Positions 17,272-25,192 of a stretch of 64,000 nucleotides of DNA are shown here, piece by piece (within the stretch, counting starts at the first letter, position 1; each line of letters opens with the position of its first letter). The stretch lies in the NCBI GenBank assembly GCA_001769215.1, contig MEOL01000009.1, forward strand, positions 62,001-126,000. The letters are read 5' to 3'. The translations under genes and the position numbers were made by a program. The notes below the pieces were generated by a model. The model was not told where the DNA came from. It worked only from the letters and a program-made list of their open reading frames with translations, and did no database searches. Source of the stretch: Bacteroidetes bacterium GWF2_41_31 (GTDB taxonomy: Bacteria > Bacteroidota > Bacteroidia > Bacteroidales > F082).

Positions 17272-18102
17272 TTACCAGGAAACCAGAATTTCGTGGCTTA
17301 GGATCAAACGCAATCCAATAACCACAAAAAGGGTGGTTATAACAATTGCTTTTGAGAGGCTGATGTAACGGTCCTCTTCATCAAAGTATAGGGTTTCCAT
17401 GTAATTGACCCGGCCAAAAATAATAATCAGCAATACTCCCAGGCTCATCCATGAGTATCTTTCCTGAAAACGCAAATCAGGCAGAAAATAGAGGGTGTAT
17501 AATAAGGTGCCCGCAACGAAAGGAACGATGATTTGAGCAGTAAAAAAGAAGGGAAAGTTTTTTTCGCTCAGTTTGTTATAATAACTATTAGCAGAAATGG
17601 CTACTGGTTTCGACATAAAATAGGCAGTTGCCAGAAGTCCAAAGAACCCTACCAATGCGACCAGCATTTTAGTGGTGTCGGTAAAATACATCCAGTTGAA
17701 AACGTGGCCAACGCCTTTCTTAAAAATGTTACCTATCAGCAAACCGCCAAAAAAATAATTTAATGCATGCAAAGTAAGCCACATGAAAAAGGTCTTTATC
17801 CGGGCAGGTTCTTCTACAAGAGAATAAAAGGCAATTAAAGAAATAAGTCCGACCAGAAGAATTAACATGGGGCCGGCACTGAAAATCAGCTTCACGGCAT
17901 CGTGCGTCCATTCATAAGGTTCTACATGATAATAAATAATGTTCCAGTCGAAGCTTACTTCATAACCAAACGAACCACTGGTAAGTATATTGGCAAAATG
18001 ATTGACATAAAAAACAAAAAGGAAGGCCAACACATACGAAGCCGTTGAGTTAATGGCAATAATCCAGAAATTTTTTTTTGTTTCTGTATTTGTAGGCTTC
18101 AT
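17272..18102 (-). CDS. Polytopic membrane protein of unknown function
   Basis: The 276-residue protein has about seven hydrophobic helices (near residues 14-35, 75-95, 100-125, 140-165, 190-215, 222-238, 250-270) and little outside the membrane. Motifs such as HALNYFFGGLLIG and FGRVNYMETLYFDEEDRYIS might be distinctive, and one His is in a helix, but I recognise no family. It lies downstream of the serine palmitoyltransferase gene on the same strand, separated by 49 bp that contain a GC-rich hairpin, so it may be partly co-transcribed and connected with lipid or envelope metabolism. That link is inference only. Confidence 0.75.
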   Translation of the reverse strand: MKPTNTETKKNFWIIAINSTASYVLAFLFVFYVNHFANILTSGSFGYEVSFDWNIIYYHVEPYEWTHDAVKLIFSAGPMLILLVGLISLIAFYSLVEEPARIKTFFMWLTLHALNYFFGGLLIGNIFKKGVGHVFNWMYFTDTTKMLVALVGFFGLLATAYFMSKPVAISANSYYNKLSEKNFPFFFTAQIIVPFVAGTLLYTLYFLPDLRFQERYSWMSLGVLLIIIFGRVNYMETLYFDEEDRYISLSKAIVITTLFVVIGLRLILSHEILVSW

Positions 18103-18115
18103 CTGGATTTAATAG

Positions 18116-18142
18116 TTCCGGGCAGGTTGGCACTGCCCGGAA
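18116..18142 (-). terminator. GC-rich hairpin between the spt gene and the membrane-protein gene
   Basis: Perfect 10-bp stem TTCCGGGCAG / CTGCCCGGAA with a 7-nt loop just after the spt stop codon. On the minus strand it is followed by CTATTAAAT rather than a U-run, so it may be a partial terminator, attenuator or mRNA-stabilising end. Confidence 0.5.
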
Positions 18143-18151
18143 TGAAATTTT

Positions 18152-19396
18152 TTAGGCAGTTTGTTCTTTAAAAACATGGGCGTATTCATTGTTCTCTAAT
18201 TTGGCTTTCACCACCTCAAATGCCTTAATGGTATATTCGACATCTTCAAGCGTGTGGTTGGCTGTTGGAATAAGCCGAAGCAGGATCATGCCCTTGGGAA
18301 TGACCGGATAAGCCACAATCGAACAGAAAATATTAAAGTTTTCGCGCAGGTCATAGGTAATTTGAGTGGCTTCGGGAACGCCACCGTTCAGTATCACCGG
18401 AGTTACCGGGGAGTTGGCATTACCTAAATTAAAGCCCCTTGCCCGAAGTCCTGATTGCAGGGCATTTACAATTTTCCAGAGATTTTCACGGTGTTCCGGT
18501 TGGGTGCGCAACATTTCTAAACGTTTCATGGCACCAATAACCATGGGCATTGGAAGCGATTTGGCAAAAATCTGCGAGCGCATGTTATACATCAGGAATT
18601 TGATAACTTCTTTTTTACCGGCCACAAAACCACCAATGCCGGCCATTGCTTTTGCAAAGGTGCCAAAATACAGGTCAACCTGATCCTGAATACCAAAATA
18701 TTCGTCGGTTCCTGCACCTGTTGGCCCCATGGTTCCAAAACCGTGTGCATCGTCGATAAACAACCTAAAGTTGAATTTTTTCTTTAGAGCAACAATCTCG
18801 TCCAGTTTTCCTAAATCGCCTGCCATTCCGTAAACACCTTCCGTTATCACCAGGATGCCACCTCCTGTTTGTTCAACAATTTTGGTAGCCCTCTCCAGTT
18901 CCTTGGCCAGGTTCTCCATGTTGTTGTGCGGATACACGAAGCGCTTTCCGAAATGCAAACGCATCCCGTCAATGATACAGGCATGGGCTTCAGAATCATA
19001 TACAATCACATCTTTTCTATCAACAATCGCGTTGATAATGGATATCATTCCCTGGTAACCGTAGTTGAGCAAATAGGCAGCTTCACGACCCACGAATTCA
19101 GCCAGTTGCCTTTCCAGTTCTTCATGGTATTTCGTTTGCCCCGACATCATCCGGGCTCCCATGGGATAAGCTAAACCCCATTCTTTGGCAGCATCGGCAT
19201 CGGCCTTGCGAACCTCCGGGTGATTGGCTAAACCAAGATAATTATTTAAACTCCAAACCAGTCGCTCTTTTCCCATAAACTGCATCTTGTTGCAAATCTC
19301 ACCTTCCAGTTTCGGAAACATGAAGTAACCTTCCGATTGTGTTGCATATTGACCCAAAGGGCCCATGTTTGAAACGCATTTGTCAAAAACATCCAT
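18152..19396 (-). CDS. spt: Serine palmitoyltransferase-type PLP aminoacyl-CoA synthase
   Basis: The 414-residue enzyme belongs to the alpha-oxoamine synthase family (fold-type I PLP). It contains NNYLGLANHPEV, GARMMSGQTKYHEELE, the cofactor-binding FIDDAHGFGTMG and the Schiff-base lysine in FGTFAKAMAG. In Bacteroidota this form usually condenses serine with a fatty acyl-CoA to begin sphingolipid synthesis; 2-amino-3-ketobutyrate CoA ligase is the main alternative. The frame extends 48 codons upstream, but a -7 box lies inside that extension, so ATG 19396 (MDVFDKCVSNMGPLG) is the start. It is divergent from bamD. Confidence 0.85.
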   Translation of the reverse strand: MDVFDKCVSNMGPLGQYATQSEGYFMFPKLEGEICNKMQFMGKERLVWSLNNYLGLANHPEVRKADADAAKEWGLAYPMGARMMSGQTKYHEELERQLAEFVGREAAYLLNYGYQGMISIINAIVDRKDVIVYDSEAHACIIDGMRLHFGKRFVYPHNNMENLAKELERATKIVEQTGGGILVITEGVYGMAGDLGKLDEIVALKKKFNFRLFIDDAHGFGTMGPTGAGTDEYFGIQDQVDLYFGTFAKAMAGIGGFVAGKKEVIKFLMYNMRSQIFAKSLPMPMVIGAMKRLEMLRTQPEHRENLWKIVNALQSGLRARGFNLGNANSPVTPVILNGGVPEATQITYDLRENFNIFCSIVAYPVIPKGMILLRLIPTANHTLEDVEYTIKAFEVVKAKLENNEYAHVFKEQTA

Positions 19397-19421
19397 ATTT
19401 TGATACTTTAAAGTTAAGGTG

Positions 19422-19429
19422 CAAAAGTA
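19422..19429 (-). promoter_or_regulatory. -7 box of the spt promoter
   Basis: On the minus strand TACTTTTG matches TAnnTTTG, and CTTG lies 19 bp upstream in the -33 position. Predicted start near 19418, about 22 bases before the ATG. Confidence 0.6.
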
Positions 19430-19643
19430 TGGATTTCCTTTCACAGGACAAGATGTTTCGCCTAATTCATTCCAAATGCAATTGACAGAGACTTTTTTTG
19501 AGGGAGGATTTGTCTTTTTATTGAATTTTAACAATGACACCCAACCTTCTCAGGTTGGTTTCTTTGCATCTTTGCAAAAGTGAGTGTTTTATCGCATGAA
19601 TAAATATCTTTTCTGTGGTATACCACACACGGTAAAAAATCGT

Positions 19644-19673
19644 TTTGTACTTCAATTATTTATGTTAATTTTG
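19644..19673 (+). promoter_or_regulatory. bamD promoter (-33 and -7 boxes), apparently leaderless
   Basis: TTTG (19644-19647), an 18-bp spacer, and TAATTTTG (19666-19673). The -7 box ends four bases before the bamD ATG at 19678, so the transcript should start at or next to the start codon. Confidence 0.6.
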
Positions 19674-19677
19674 CGCC

Positions 19678-20475
19678 ATGTTAAAAAGGAATGGTTTATA
19701 CTCTTTACTTATTGTAATTCTGTTTGTTATATCCGCCTGTAATGGGCCACAAAAGGTACTTAAAAGCGGTAACAACGAATTGAAGTACGAAACAGGAGTT
19801 GATTTATACGAAAAGGGCGACTATAATAAAGCACTTCAGTTTTTTGATATTCTCAGGGCGGTATACCGTGGAACCGAAAAAGGGGAGAAGCTGACCTATT
19901 ATTCTGCCAACTGTTATTTTCAAATGCGTGACTATCAAATTGCCAGCTACTATTACGAACAATACGTTCAAATGTATCCAAGAGGCGAGCATGCAGAAGA
20001 ATCAGCTTATTTAACGGCCTACTGCAGCTATCTCGAATCACCCAGGAGCACCCTCGATCAAACCAGTACATTTCAGGCTTTACGCCAGTTACAGTCGTTT
20101 ATCGACATGTACCCTAAAAGCCCAAAAGCAACGGAAGCCACCAAACTGATGGACGATTTGCGCTATAAGCTTGAAATAAAGAGTTATCACATTGCAGTAT
20201 TGTACTTTAAAATGGAGGATTTTCAGGCAGCCATTACTTCATTCGAAAATCTAATGGAGAATTATCCAGATACCGAATTTAAAGAGGAAGTCCTGTTCTC
20301 CATCACAGAAGCATATTATTCTTATGCCGAAAAGAGTATTATCACAAAAAAAGGAGAGCGGTACGAAAAAACAGTAGAAGCTTTCAACAACTTGAAATAC
20401 ATGTACCCCGATAGCAAATTTTTAACCATAGCACAGACTTACAATGACAATGCAATGAAGCATCTAAGTAATTAA
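19678..20475 (+). CDS. bamD: Outer-membrane assembly factor BamD
   Basis: The 265-residue lipoprotein has a signal peptide ending VISAC (Cys21 lipidated) and a superhelix of TPR-like repeats, seen in YEKGDYNKALQFFD, YYSANCYFQMRDYQIASYYY and YPDTEFKEEVLFSITEAYY. BamD is the essential partner of BamA in beta-barrel insertion and sits on the inner face of the outer membrane. Length is typical. It heads a cluster with rpoZ, coaBC and a DUF4835 gene, an order conserved in the phylum. The ATG at 19678 lies just behind its -7 box. Confidence 0.93.
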   Translation: MLKRNGLYSLLIVILFVISACNGPQKVLKSGNNELKYETGVDLYEKGDYNKALQFFDILRAVYRGTEKGEKLTYYSANCYFQMRDYQIASYYYEQYVQMYPRGEHAEESAYLTAYCSYLESPRSTLDQTSTFQALRQLQSFIDMYPKSPKATEATKLMDDLRYKLEIKSYHIAVLYFKMEDFQAAITSFENLMENYPDTEFKEEVLFSITEAYYSYAEKSIITKKGERYEKTVEAFNNLKYMYPDSKFLTIAQTYNDNAMKHLSN

Positions 20476-20487
20476 TAATCAAATAAT

Positions 20488-20817
20488 ATGGATTACAAAA
20501 AAGTAAAAACAGAAACTTCTGCCGTTACTCGTCAAAAAGACAAATTTTACGAACAAACCGGAAATATCTACGAAACAGTCGTCATTTTGGCAAAACGTGC
20601 CAACCAGATCGGCTCCGATATCAAAGTTGAACTGGATCAGAAAATTTCAGAATTTGCTCCCCCCAGCGACAACCTGGAGGAAGTTTTTGAAAACAGGGAA
20701 CAAATTGAAATCGCCCGTTTTTATGAAGGCCTCCCAAAACCAACACTGCTTGCCGTTAACGAATTTCTTAATGAGGAAATTTACTTTAGAAATCCCCACA
20801 AGGAAATGACAAAGTAG
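20488..20817 (+). CDS. rpoZ: DNA-directed RNA polymerase omega subunit (RpoZ/Rpb6-like)
   Basis: The 109-residue product follows the Bacteroidota omega pattern: MDYKKVKTETSAVTR, then TGNIYETVVILAKRANQIG and NLEEVFENREQIEIARFYE. Omega helps assembly and stability of RNA polymerase by holding the beta' subunit. It is somewhat longer than the proteobacterial subunit, with an acidic C-terminal half, which is normal for the phylum. It starts 12 bp after bamD and ends 7 bp before coaBC, so it is within the operon. Confidence 0.9.
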   Translation: MDYKKVKTETSAVTRQKDKFYEQTGNIYETVVILAKRANQIGSDIKVELDQKISEFAPPSDNLEEVFENREQIEIARFYEGLPKPTLLAVNEFLNEEIYFRNPHKEMTK

Positions 20818-20824
20818 TTTTTGA

Positions 20825-22033
20825 ATGTTAAAGGGAAAAAAAATATTAATCGGTATAACGGGAAGCATTGCTGCCTATAAAATTCCTTTTATTATTCGCC
20901 TGCTTAAAAAGGCTGGTGCTGAGGTGCAGGTGATCATGACGCCGATGGCCTGTGATTTCATCACTCCCTTAACATTATCTACTTTATCGGAACGCCCCGT
21001 TTTAGTTGATTTTTATGACAAAAGTGATGGTAGCTGGCACAGCCATGTTGATCTTGGATTATGGGCAGATTTGTACCTCCTGGCTCCGGTTACGGCCAAC
21101 ACCATGGCCAAAATGGTTTCCGGAATAGCCGATAACTTATTGTTGACCACTGTTTTGTCGGCCAGATGTCCTTTGTTTTTTGCACCGGCTATGGATTTAG
21201 ACATGTACCAGCATCCTTCCACCCAGGACAACGTTAAACGGTTAATGAAGTTTGGCTACCAACTGATTGAACCCACAAAAGGTGAGTTGGCCAGTGGCCT
21301 TCATGGATTTGGCCGACTTGAAGAACCTGAGGTCATATTCCAAAAGATAGTTACCTATTTAAGTAATAATAAGCCATTAGCCGGAAAGAAATGTCTCGTA
21401 ACAGCAGGTCCTACCTATGAACCCATTGATCCCGTGAGGTTTATTGGAAATTTTAGTTCCGGCCTCATGGGTATTGAAGTAGCCAATTCATTAGCCGCTT
21501 TGGGCGCGCAGGTGCAGCTTGTCCTGGGCCCTTCTTCCATTGAAGTGTCTCATTCAAACATTGAAGTTACAAAAGTAACTACTTCAGAACAAATGCTTTC
21601 TGCCTGTTTGAAATATTTTAGTTCTTCTTTTATAACAGTCATGGCAGCTGCTGTAGCAGATTTTAAACCCACCATTGTAGCCGATAAGAAAATTAAAAAA
21701 TCAGGCAAGTTAAGTACTCTTGAGCTTGAGCCTACTTCGGATATTCTGGCAATTTTAGGAAAAACCAAACGCGATAACCAATTTTTAATCGGATTCGCAT
21801 TAGAAACCAACCAGGAAGTAGCCCATGCCAGAGAAAAACTCATAGCCAAAAACCTGGACATGATCGTCTTGAATTCATTAAATGATACTGGCGCGGGTTT
21901 TGGTTATTCCACCAACAAAATTACACTCCTTAAACCGGCAGGTGAAATACTTAGCTTTCCATTGAAATCGAAAAAGGAAGTTGCCATGGATATTGTGAAT
22001 GCCATCCTCTCCCTAAAATCACAACCAAAATGA
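20825..22033 (+). CDS. coaBC: Bifunctional phosphopantothenoylcysteine decarboxylase / phosphopantothenate-cysteine ligase
   Basis: The 402-residue fusion carries two steps of coenzyme A synthesis. The N-terminal CoaC flavoprotein (about 1-180) starts with KILIGITGSIAAYK and has the catalytic His in DGSWHSHVDLGLWAD and the FMN/substrate segment APAMDLDMYQHP. The C-terminal CoaB ligase (about 190-400) shows TAGPTYEPIDPVRFIGN, then FSSGLMG, and a metal-binding AAAVADFKP. Both halves are complete. Its TGA overlaps the next ATG as ATGA (22030-22033), so it is translationally coupled to the DUF4835 gene. Confidence 0.95.
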   Translation: MLKGKKILIGITGSIAAYKIPFIIRLLKKAGAEVQVIMTPMACDFITPLTLSTLSERPVLVDFYDKSDGSWHSHVDLGLWADLYLLAPVTANTMAKMVSGIADNLLLTTVLSARCPLFFAPAMDLDMYQHPSTQDNVKRLMKFGYQLIEPTKGELASGLHGFGRLEEPEVIFQKIVTYLSNNKPLAGKKCLVTAGPTYEPIDPVRFIGNFSSGLMGIEVANSLAALGAQVQLVLGPSSIEVSHSNIEVTKVTTSEQMLSACLKYFSSSFITVMAAAVADFKPTIVADKKIKKSGKLSTLELEPTSDILAILGKTKRDNQFLIGFALETNQEVAHAREKLIAKNLDMIVLNSLNDTGAGFGYSTNKITLLKPAGEILSFPLKSKKEVAMDIVNAILSLKSQPK

Positions 22034-22929
22034 TAAGAAAAGGATTTGTCACGTTTTTTTTCATCCTGATTGCTCATCTGAGTTATAGTCAGGAGTTTCT
22101 GGGCAATATCCAGGTTCAATCACAGAAAATACAGGGAATCGACCCCACGGTTTTTACCACCATGAAAACCTCCATGTTCGAATTCATGAACAACCAAAGT
22201 TGGTCCGATTATCGTTTTAAGATTGAAGAACGCGTCGAGTTCGCGATGGTATTCACTATCAATGAGGTGATTGGAGGTGACGATTTTAAAGGCACGCTTA
22301 ACCTGGTGCTTAAACGGCCTGTTTATGGAACCGATTACAACTCAGATGTCATCAACATAATCGACAATGATATCCATTTTAGGTATGTTCCTTATCAATC
22401 AATGGAGTTTGTTGATGGAACTTATTCCAATAACCTGTCCTCCATTCTGGCATTTTATGCGTATATCATGATGGGGCTTGATTTTGATACCTTCAGCTTG
22501 CTCGGGGGAACAGCCTATTACGAAAAAGCCATGGCCGTTGCCACCGCTGCCCAAAGTTCCAATGAACGTGGATGGCAGGGTTTTGAAGGACCGAAGAACA
22601 GATATTCACTCGTCGAGAACCTCCTGAATCCGTCTTATGAAGACTTAAGGAAATTCCTTTATGAGTACCACCTGAAAGGACTTGATGAGATGGCAAAAAG
22701 TGTGGACGGAGGACGAACCTCCATTGGGAAAACGCTTAAGTATTATCAGAATGTTTACAATAAACGACCTGGTTTGTATTTACTTCAGGTGTTGCTTGAA
22801 TCAAAAAGAGACGAAATCATTAATATTTATAAAGAAGCCTCTCCCGCCGAAAAAATAAGCATGATCAATATGATGAAAGAGATTGACCCGGCCAATGGTA
22901 CCCGCTACGAAATGGTCAACGAAAAGTAA
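22030..22929 (+). CDS. DUF4835 family exported protein
   Basis: The 299-residue protein has a signal peptide (FVTFFFILIAHLSYSQ) and the DUF4835 pattern, including TMKTSMFEFMNNQSW, YQSMEFVDGTYSNNLSSILA, FYAYIMMGLDFDTFSLLGG and the GWQGFEG segment. The family is specific to Bacteroidota, probably periplasmic, and of unknown function; it regularly follows coaBC, as here. In related genomes recN usually comes next, but it is absent here and a sensor kinase follows after 203 bp. Confidence 0.9.
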   Translation: MIRKGFVTFFFILIAHLSYSQEFLGNIQVQSQKIQGIDPTVFTTMKTSMFEFMNNQSWSDYRFKIEERVEFAMVFTINEVIGGDDFKGTLNLVLKRPVYGTDYNSDVINIIDNDIHFRYVPYQSMEFVDGTYSNNLSSILAFYAYIMMGLDFDTFSLLGGTAYYEKAMAVATAAQSSNERGWQGFEGPKNRYSLVENLLNPSYEDLRKFLYEYHLKGLDEMAKSVDGGRTSIGKTLKYYQNVYNKRPGLYLLQVLLESKRDEIINIYKEASPAEKISMINMMKEIDPANGTRYEMVNEK

Positions 22930-23043
22930 CTTCACCCTCGCAATCATCTATTTTATTGTCCATTAGTTTGTATTAAGCATCTGAACCGAACGTTAAGAAT
23001 TTGCAATATTGGCGAATTCAAGTAGGTCAATTGATAAAATAAT

Positions 23044-23051
23044 TACCTTTG
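23044..23051 (+). promoter_or_regulatory. -7 box upstream of the hybrid kinase
   Basis: TACCTTTG matches TAnnTTTG. Start predicted near 23055, about 78 bases before the ATG at 23133. No convincing -33 box. Confidence 0.45.
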
Positions 23052-23132
23052 CTCTCTGGCAACAGGAAATAATCTTAAAACGGTTCGGGAACTACATATG
23101 ATAATTCGAAAAGTATTGATTTGATTTTATCT

Positions 23133-25136
23133 ATGGAAAATCGATTACATGATATTCCGGATAATCCATCCACAGCCAAGTGTGAAAATCTGAACACTTT
23201 GGTTATGGAAGGTGCCCGGTTATTACAAGTACCTTTCATGGCGTATCTAATCGCTGAATCAAATCAAGGATTACAGATTGAAGTCACCACGGAATTGATT
23301 GAGGAAAATCATAAAATAGCTATACCTGCTTTTTTATTGGAATATCTTCATGGGCAATCAATTGAACCATTACAAGTTTCAGCTTCAGCCATAACACAAT
23401 TTGACACTCCTGATTCGTTCATTCAATACTTTAAGTTGGTTTCATTTGTTGCAGTTCGGGTAGGTCATTTAGATCATACGATCGGGCTTCTCGTTATGGG
23501 TGATCATCAGTCAAGAGTTTTCGATCAGAGAGAACTCGATTCGTTATCTGCTTTGAGTGCTGTTGTGGGTAGTATTTCAACAAGTATTTCCAGAGAAAGT
23601 GAGTTAATAAGTACTCTTGGCAAATATAAGTCGGTATTCGACCATGCCAGTAATGGGGTTTTATTACTTATGGATAATGTAATTGTTGATGTTAATCCCA
23701 GAGCTTGTGAAATGTTTGGGATGCCTTGTGATGTTATTATAGGTTCCAATTCGGATGATTTGTCTCCCGATGATTTCATGGTTAATGGCGTGGTTCAACA
23801 TTCAGATGTTACAGGTTATACCCAAAAAGCAGTTCAGGGACTACCTCAGCATTTTGAATGGGTACATCAGAAAAAGGATGGCACCTTATTTACTGCAGAG
23901 ATTACTCTTACGCGCATAGAGGGCCATAACGAATTTAACCTGCTGGCAATAGTGCGCGATATAAGTTTGCAAAAAGCTTATGAAAATCAGTTAATTCAGG
24001 CCAAGGAAGAGGCCCGTGAAGCCAATCGCCTGAAATCTTCCTCTCTTGCCTCCATGTCGCACGAAATAAGAACTCCATTAAATTCAATTATCGGCTTTTC
24101 TGATTTACTTCTTGATCCGGATGCTACAGATGAGGATAGAGAAACCTTCACCAAACTGATCCTGGTAGCTGGAAAGTCACTTTTACAACTTGTGGCAGAT
24201 ATTATTGATATCTCAAAAATTGAAGCTGGTCAAGTCACGATCCATGAAGAAGAATTTCGTCTCAACGCGTTTTTGAAGGAAATTTATGAGGTTTTTATTC
24301 ATGATCATATTCAGAACCGGGAAAACAACTTTGAATTGCGGTTAGTGAAAGCTTCATCAGATGAAATCACCATCAAAACCGATCAATTAAGACTTCGTCA
24401 GATTTTTAACAATTTAATTACCAATGCCCTAAAGTTTATTGACAAGGGTTTTGTGGAATTTGGCTATTCCGCTGTCTTGCCAGGAAGCGTTTTGTTCTAT
24501 GTTAAGGATACAGGTGTGGGTATTGCTAAAGACAAGCAACATGAAATATTTTTGCAATACGGGCAAGACTCGAGTACCTTTCAGCGTAACAGGGAAGGAA
24601 CCGGTTTGGGGCTTGCTATCAGTAAATCGTTTGTCGAACTTTTAGGAGGGAAATTATGGCTTGATTCTGAAAGAGGCTCAGGCTCAACCTTCTACTTCAC
24701 TATCCCCATTACATCAGAAAACACTAACACGCCTTTAGTTCAAAATAAGCAAGAACTCTTTAAAATTGACCTCAAGGGAAAAAAAGTACTGATTGTGGAT
24801 GATATCCAGGAAAATTGTGTGCTCCTTAAAGGCCTTTTTCAACGAACCGATGCAGAAATATTTGTTGCAAACAATGGTCTTGTGGCGATGGAAACAGCAC
24901 GAAAAAACGGTCCTTTCGATTTAGCACTGGTAGATGTCCGCATGCCCGAAATGGATGGGTATGATACCACCCGGTTGCTTCGCGAAGAGTTTCCTTCCAT
25001 GATCATCGTGAACCTGACAGCTTACCCAAATGATGCCGGGCAATTAAAGTGCATGGCATTGGGAAGCAACGAATATTTGAATAAACCTTTGTCAATACAG
25101 GAACTTCTTCGGTTGCTTCAACGATATTTCAATTAA
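23133..25136 (+). CDS. Hybrid sensor histidine kinase with GAF, PAS and receiver domains
   Basis: The 667-residue cytoplasmic kinase has no membrane helix. Order: GAF-like domain (about 15-150), PAS domain (about 165-280, NGVLLLMDNVIVDVNPRACE), HisKA with His310 in MSHEIRTPLN, HATPase (N-box NNLITNALKF, G-boxes DTGVGIA and GTGLGLA), and a C-terminal receiver with the acidic pair in VDD, Asp601 in LVDVRMPEMDG, Thr in NLTAY and Lys in NKP. All receiver residues are intact. The ATG at 23133 is preferred to a TTG four codons upstream. No cognate regulator is adjacent, so the signal and output are unknown; it occupies the place often held by recN. Confidence 0.92.
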   Translation: MENRLHDIPDNPSTAKCENLNTLVMEGARLLQVPFMAYLIAESNQGLQIEVTTELIEENHKIAIPAFLLEYLHGQSIEPLQVSASAITQFDTPDSFIQYFKLVSFVAVRVGHLDHTIGLLVMGDHQSRVFDQRELDSLSALSAVVGSISTSISRESELISTLGKYKSVFDHASNGVLLLMDNVIVDVNPRACEMFGMPCDVIIGSNSDDLSPDDFMVNGVVQHSDVTGYTQKAVQGLPQHFEWVHQKKDGTLFTAEITLTRIEGHNEFNLLAIVRDISLQKAYENQLIQAKEEAREANRLKSSSLASMSHEIRTPLNSIIGFSDLLLDPDATDEDRETFTKLILVAGKSLLQLVADIIDISKIEAGQVTIHEEEFRLNAFLKEIYEVFIHDHIQNRENNFELRLVKASSDEITIKTDQLRLRQIFNNLITNALKFIDKGFVEFGYSAVLPGSVLFYVKDTGVGIAKDKQHEIFLQYGQDSSTFQRNREGTGLGLAISKSFVELLGGKLWLDSERGSGSTFYFTIPITSENTNTPLVQNKQELFKIDLKGKKVLIVDDIQENCVLLKGLFQRTDAEIFVANNGLVAMETARKNGPFDLALVDVRMPEMDGYDTTRLLREEFPSMIIVNLTAYPNDAGQLKCMALGSNEYLNKPLSIQELLRLLQRYFN

Positions 25137-25192
25137 TTCTACTATCTTTATTCTTACATTAATCTACGGCTGCATTTAAGTGCAGCAGGAAA

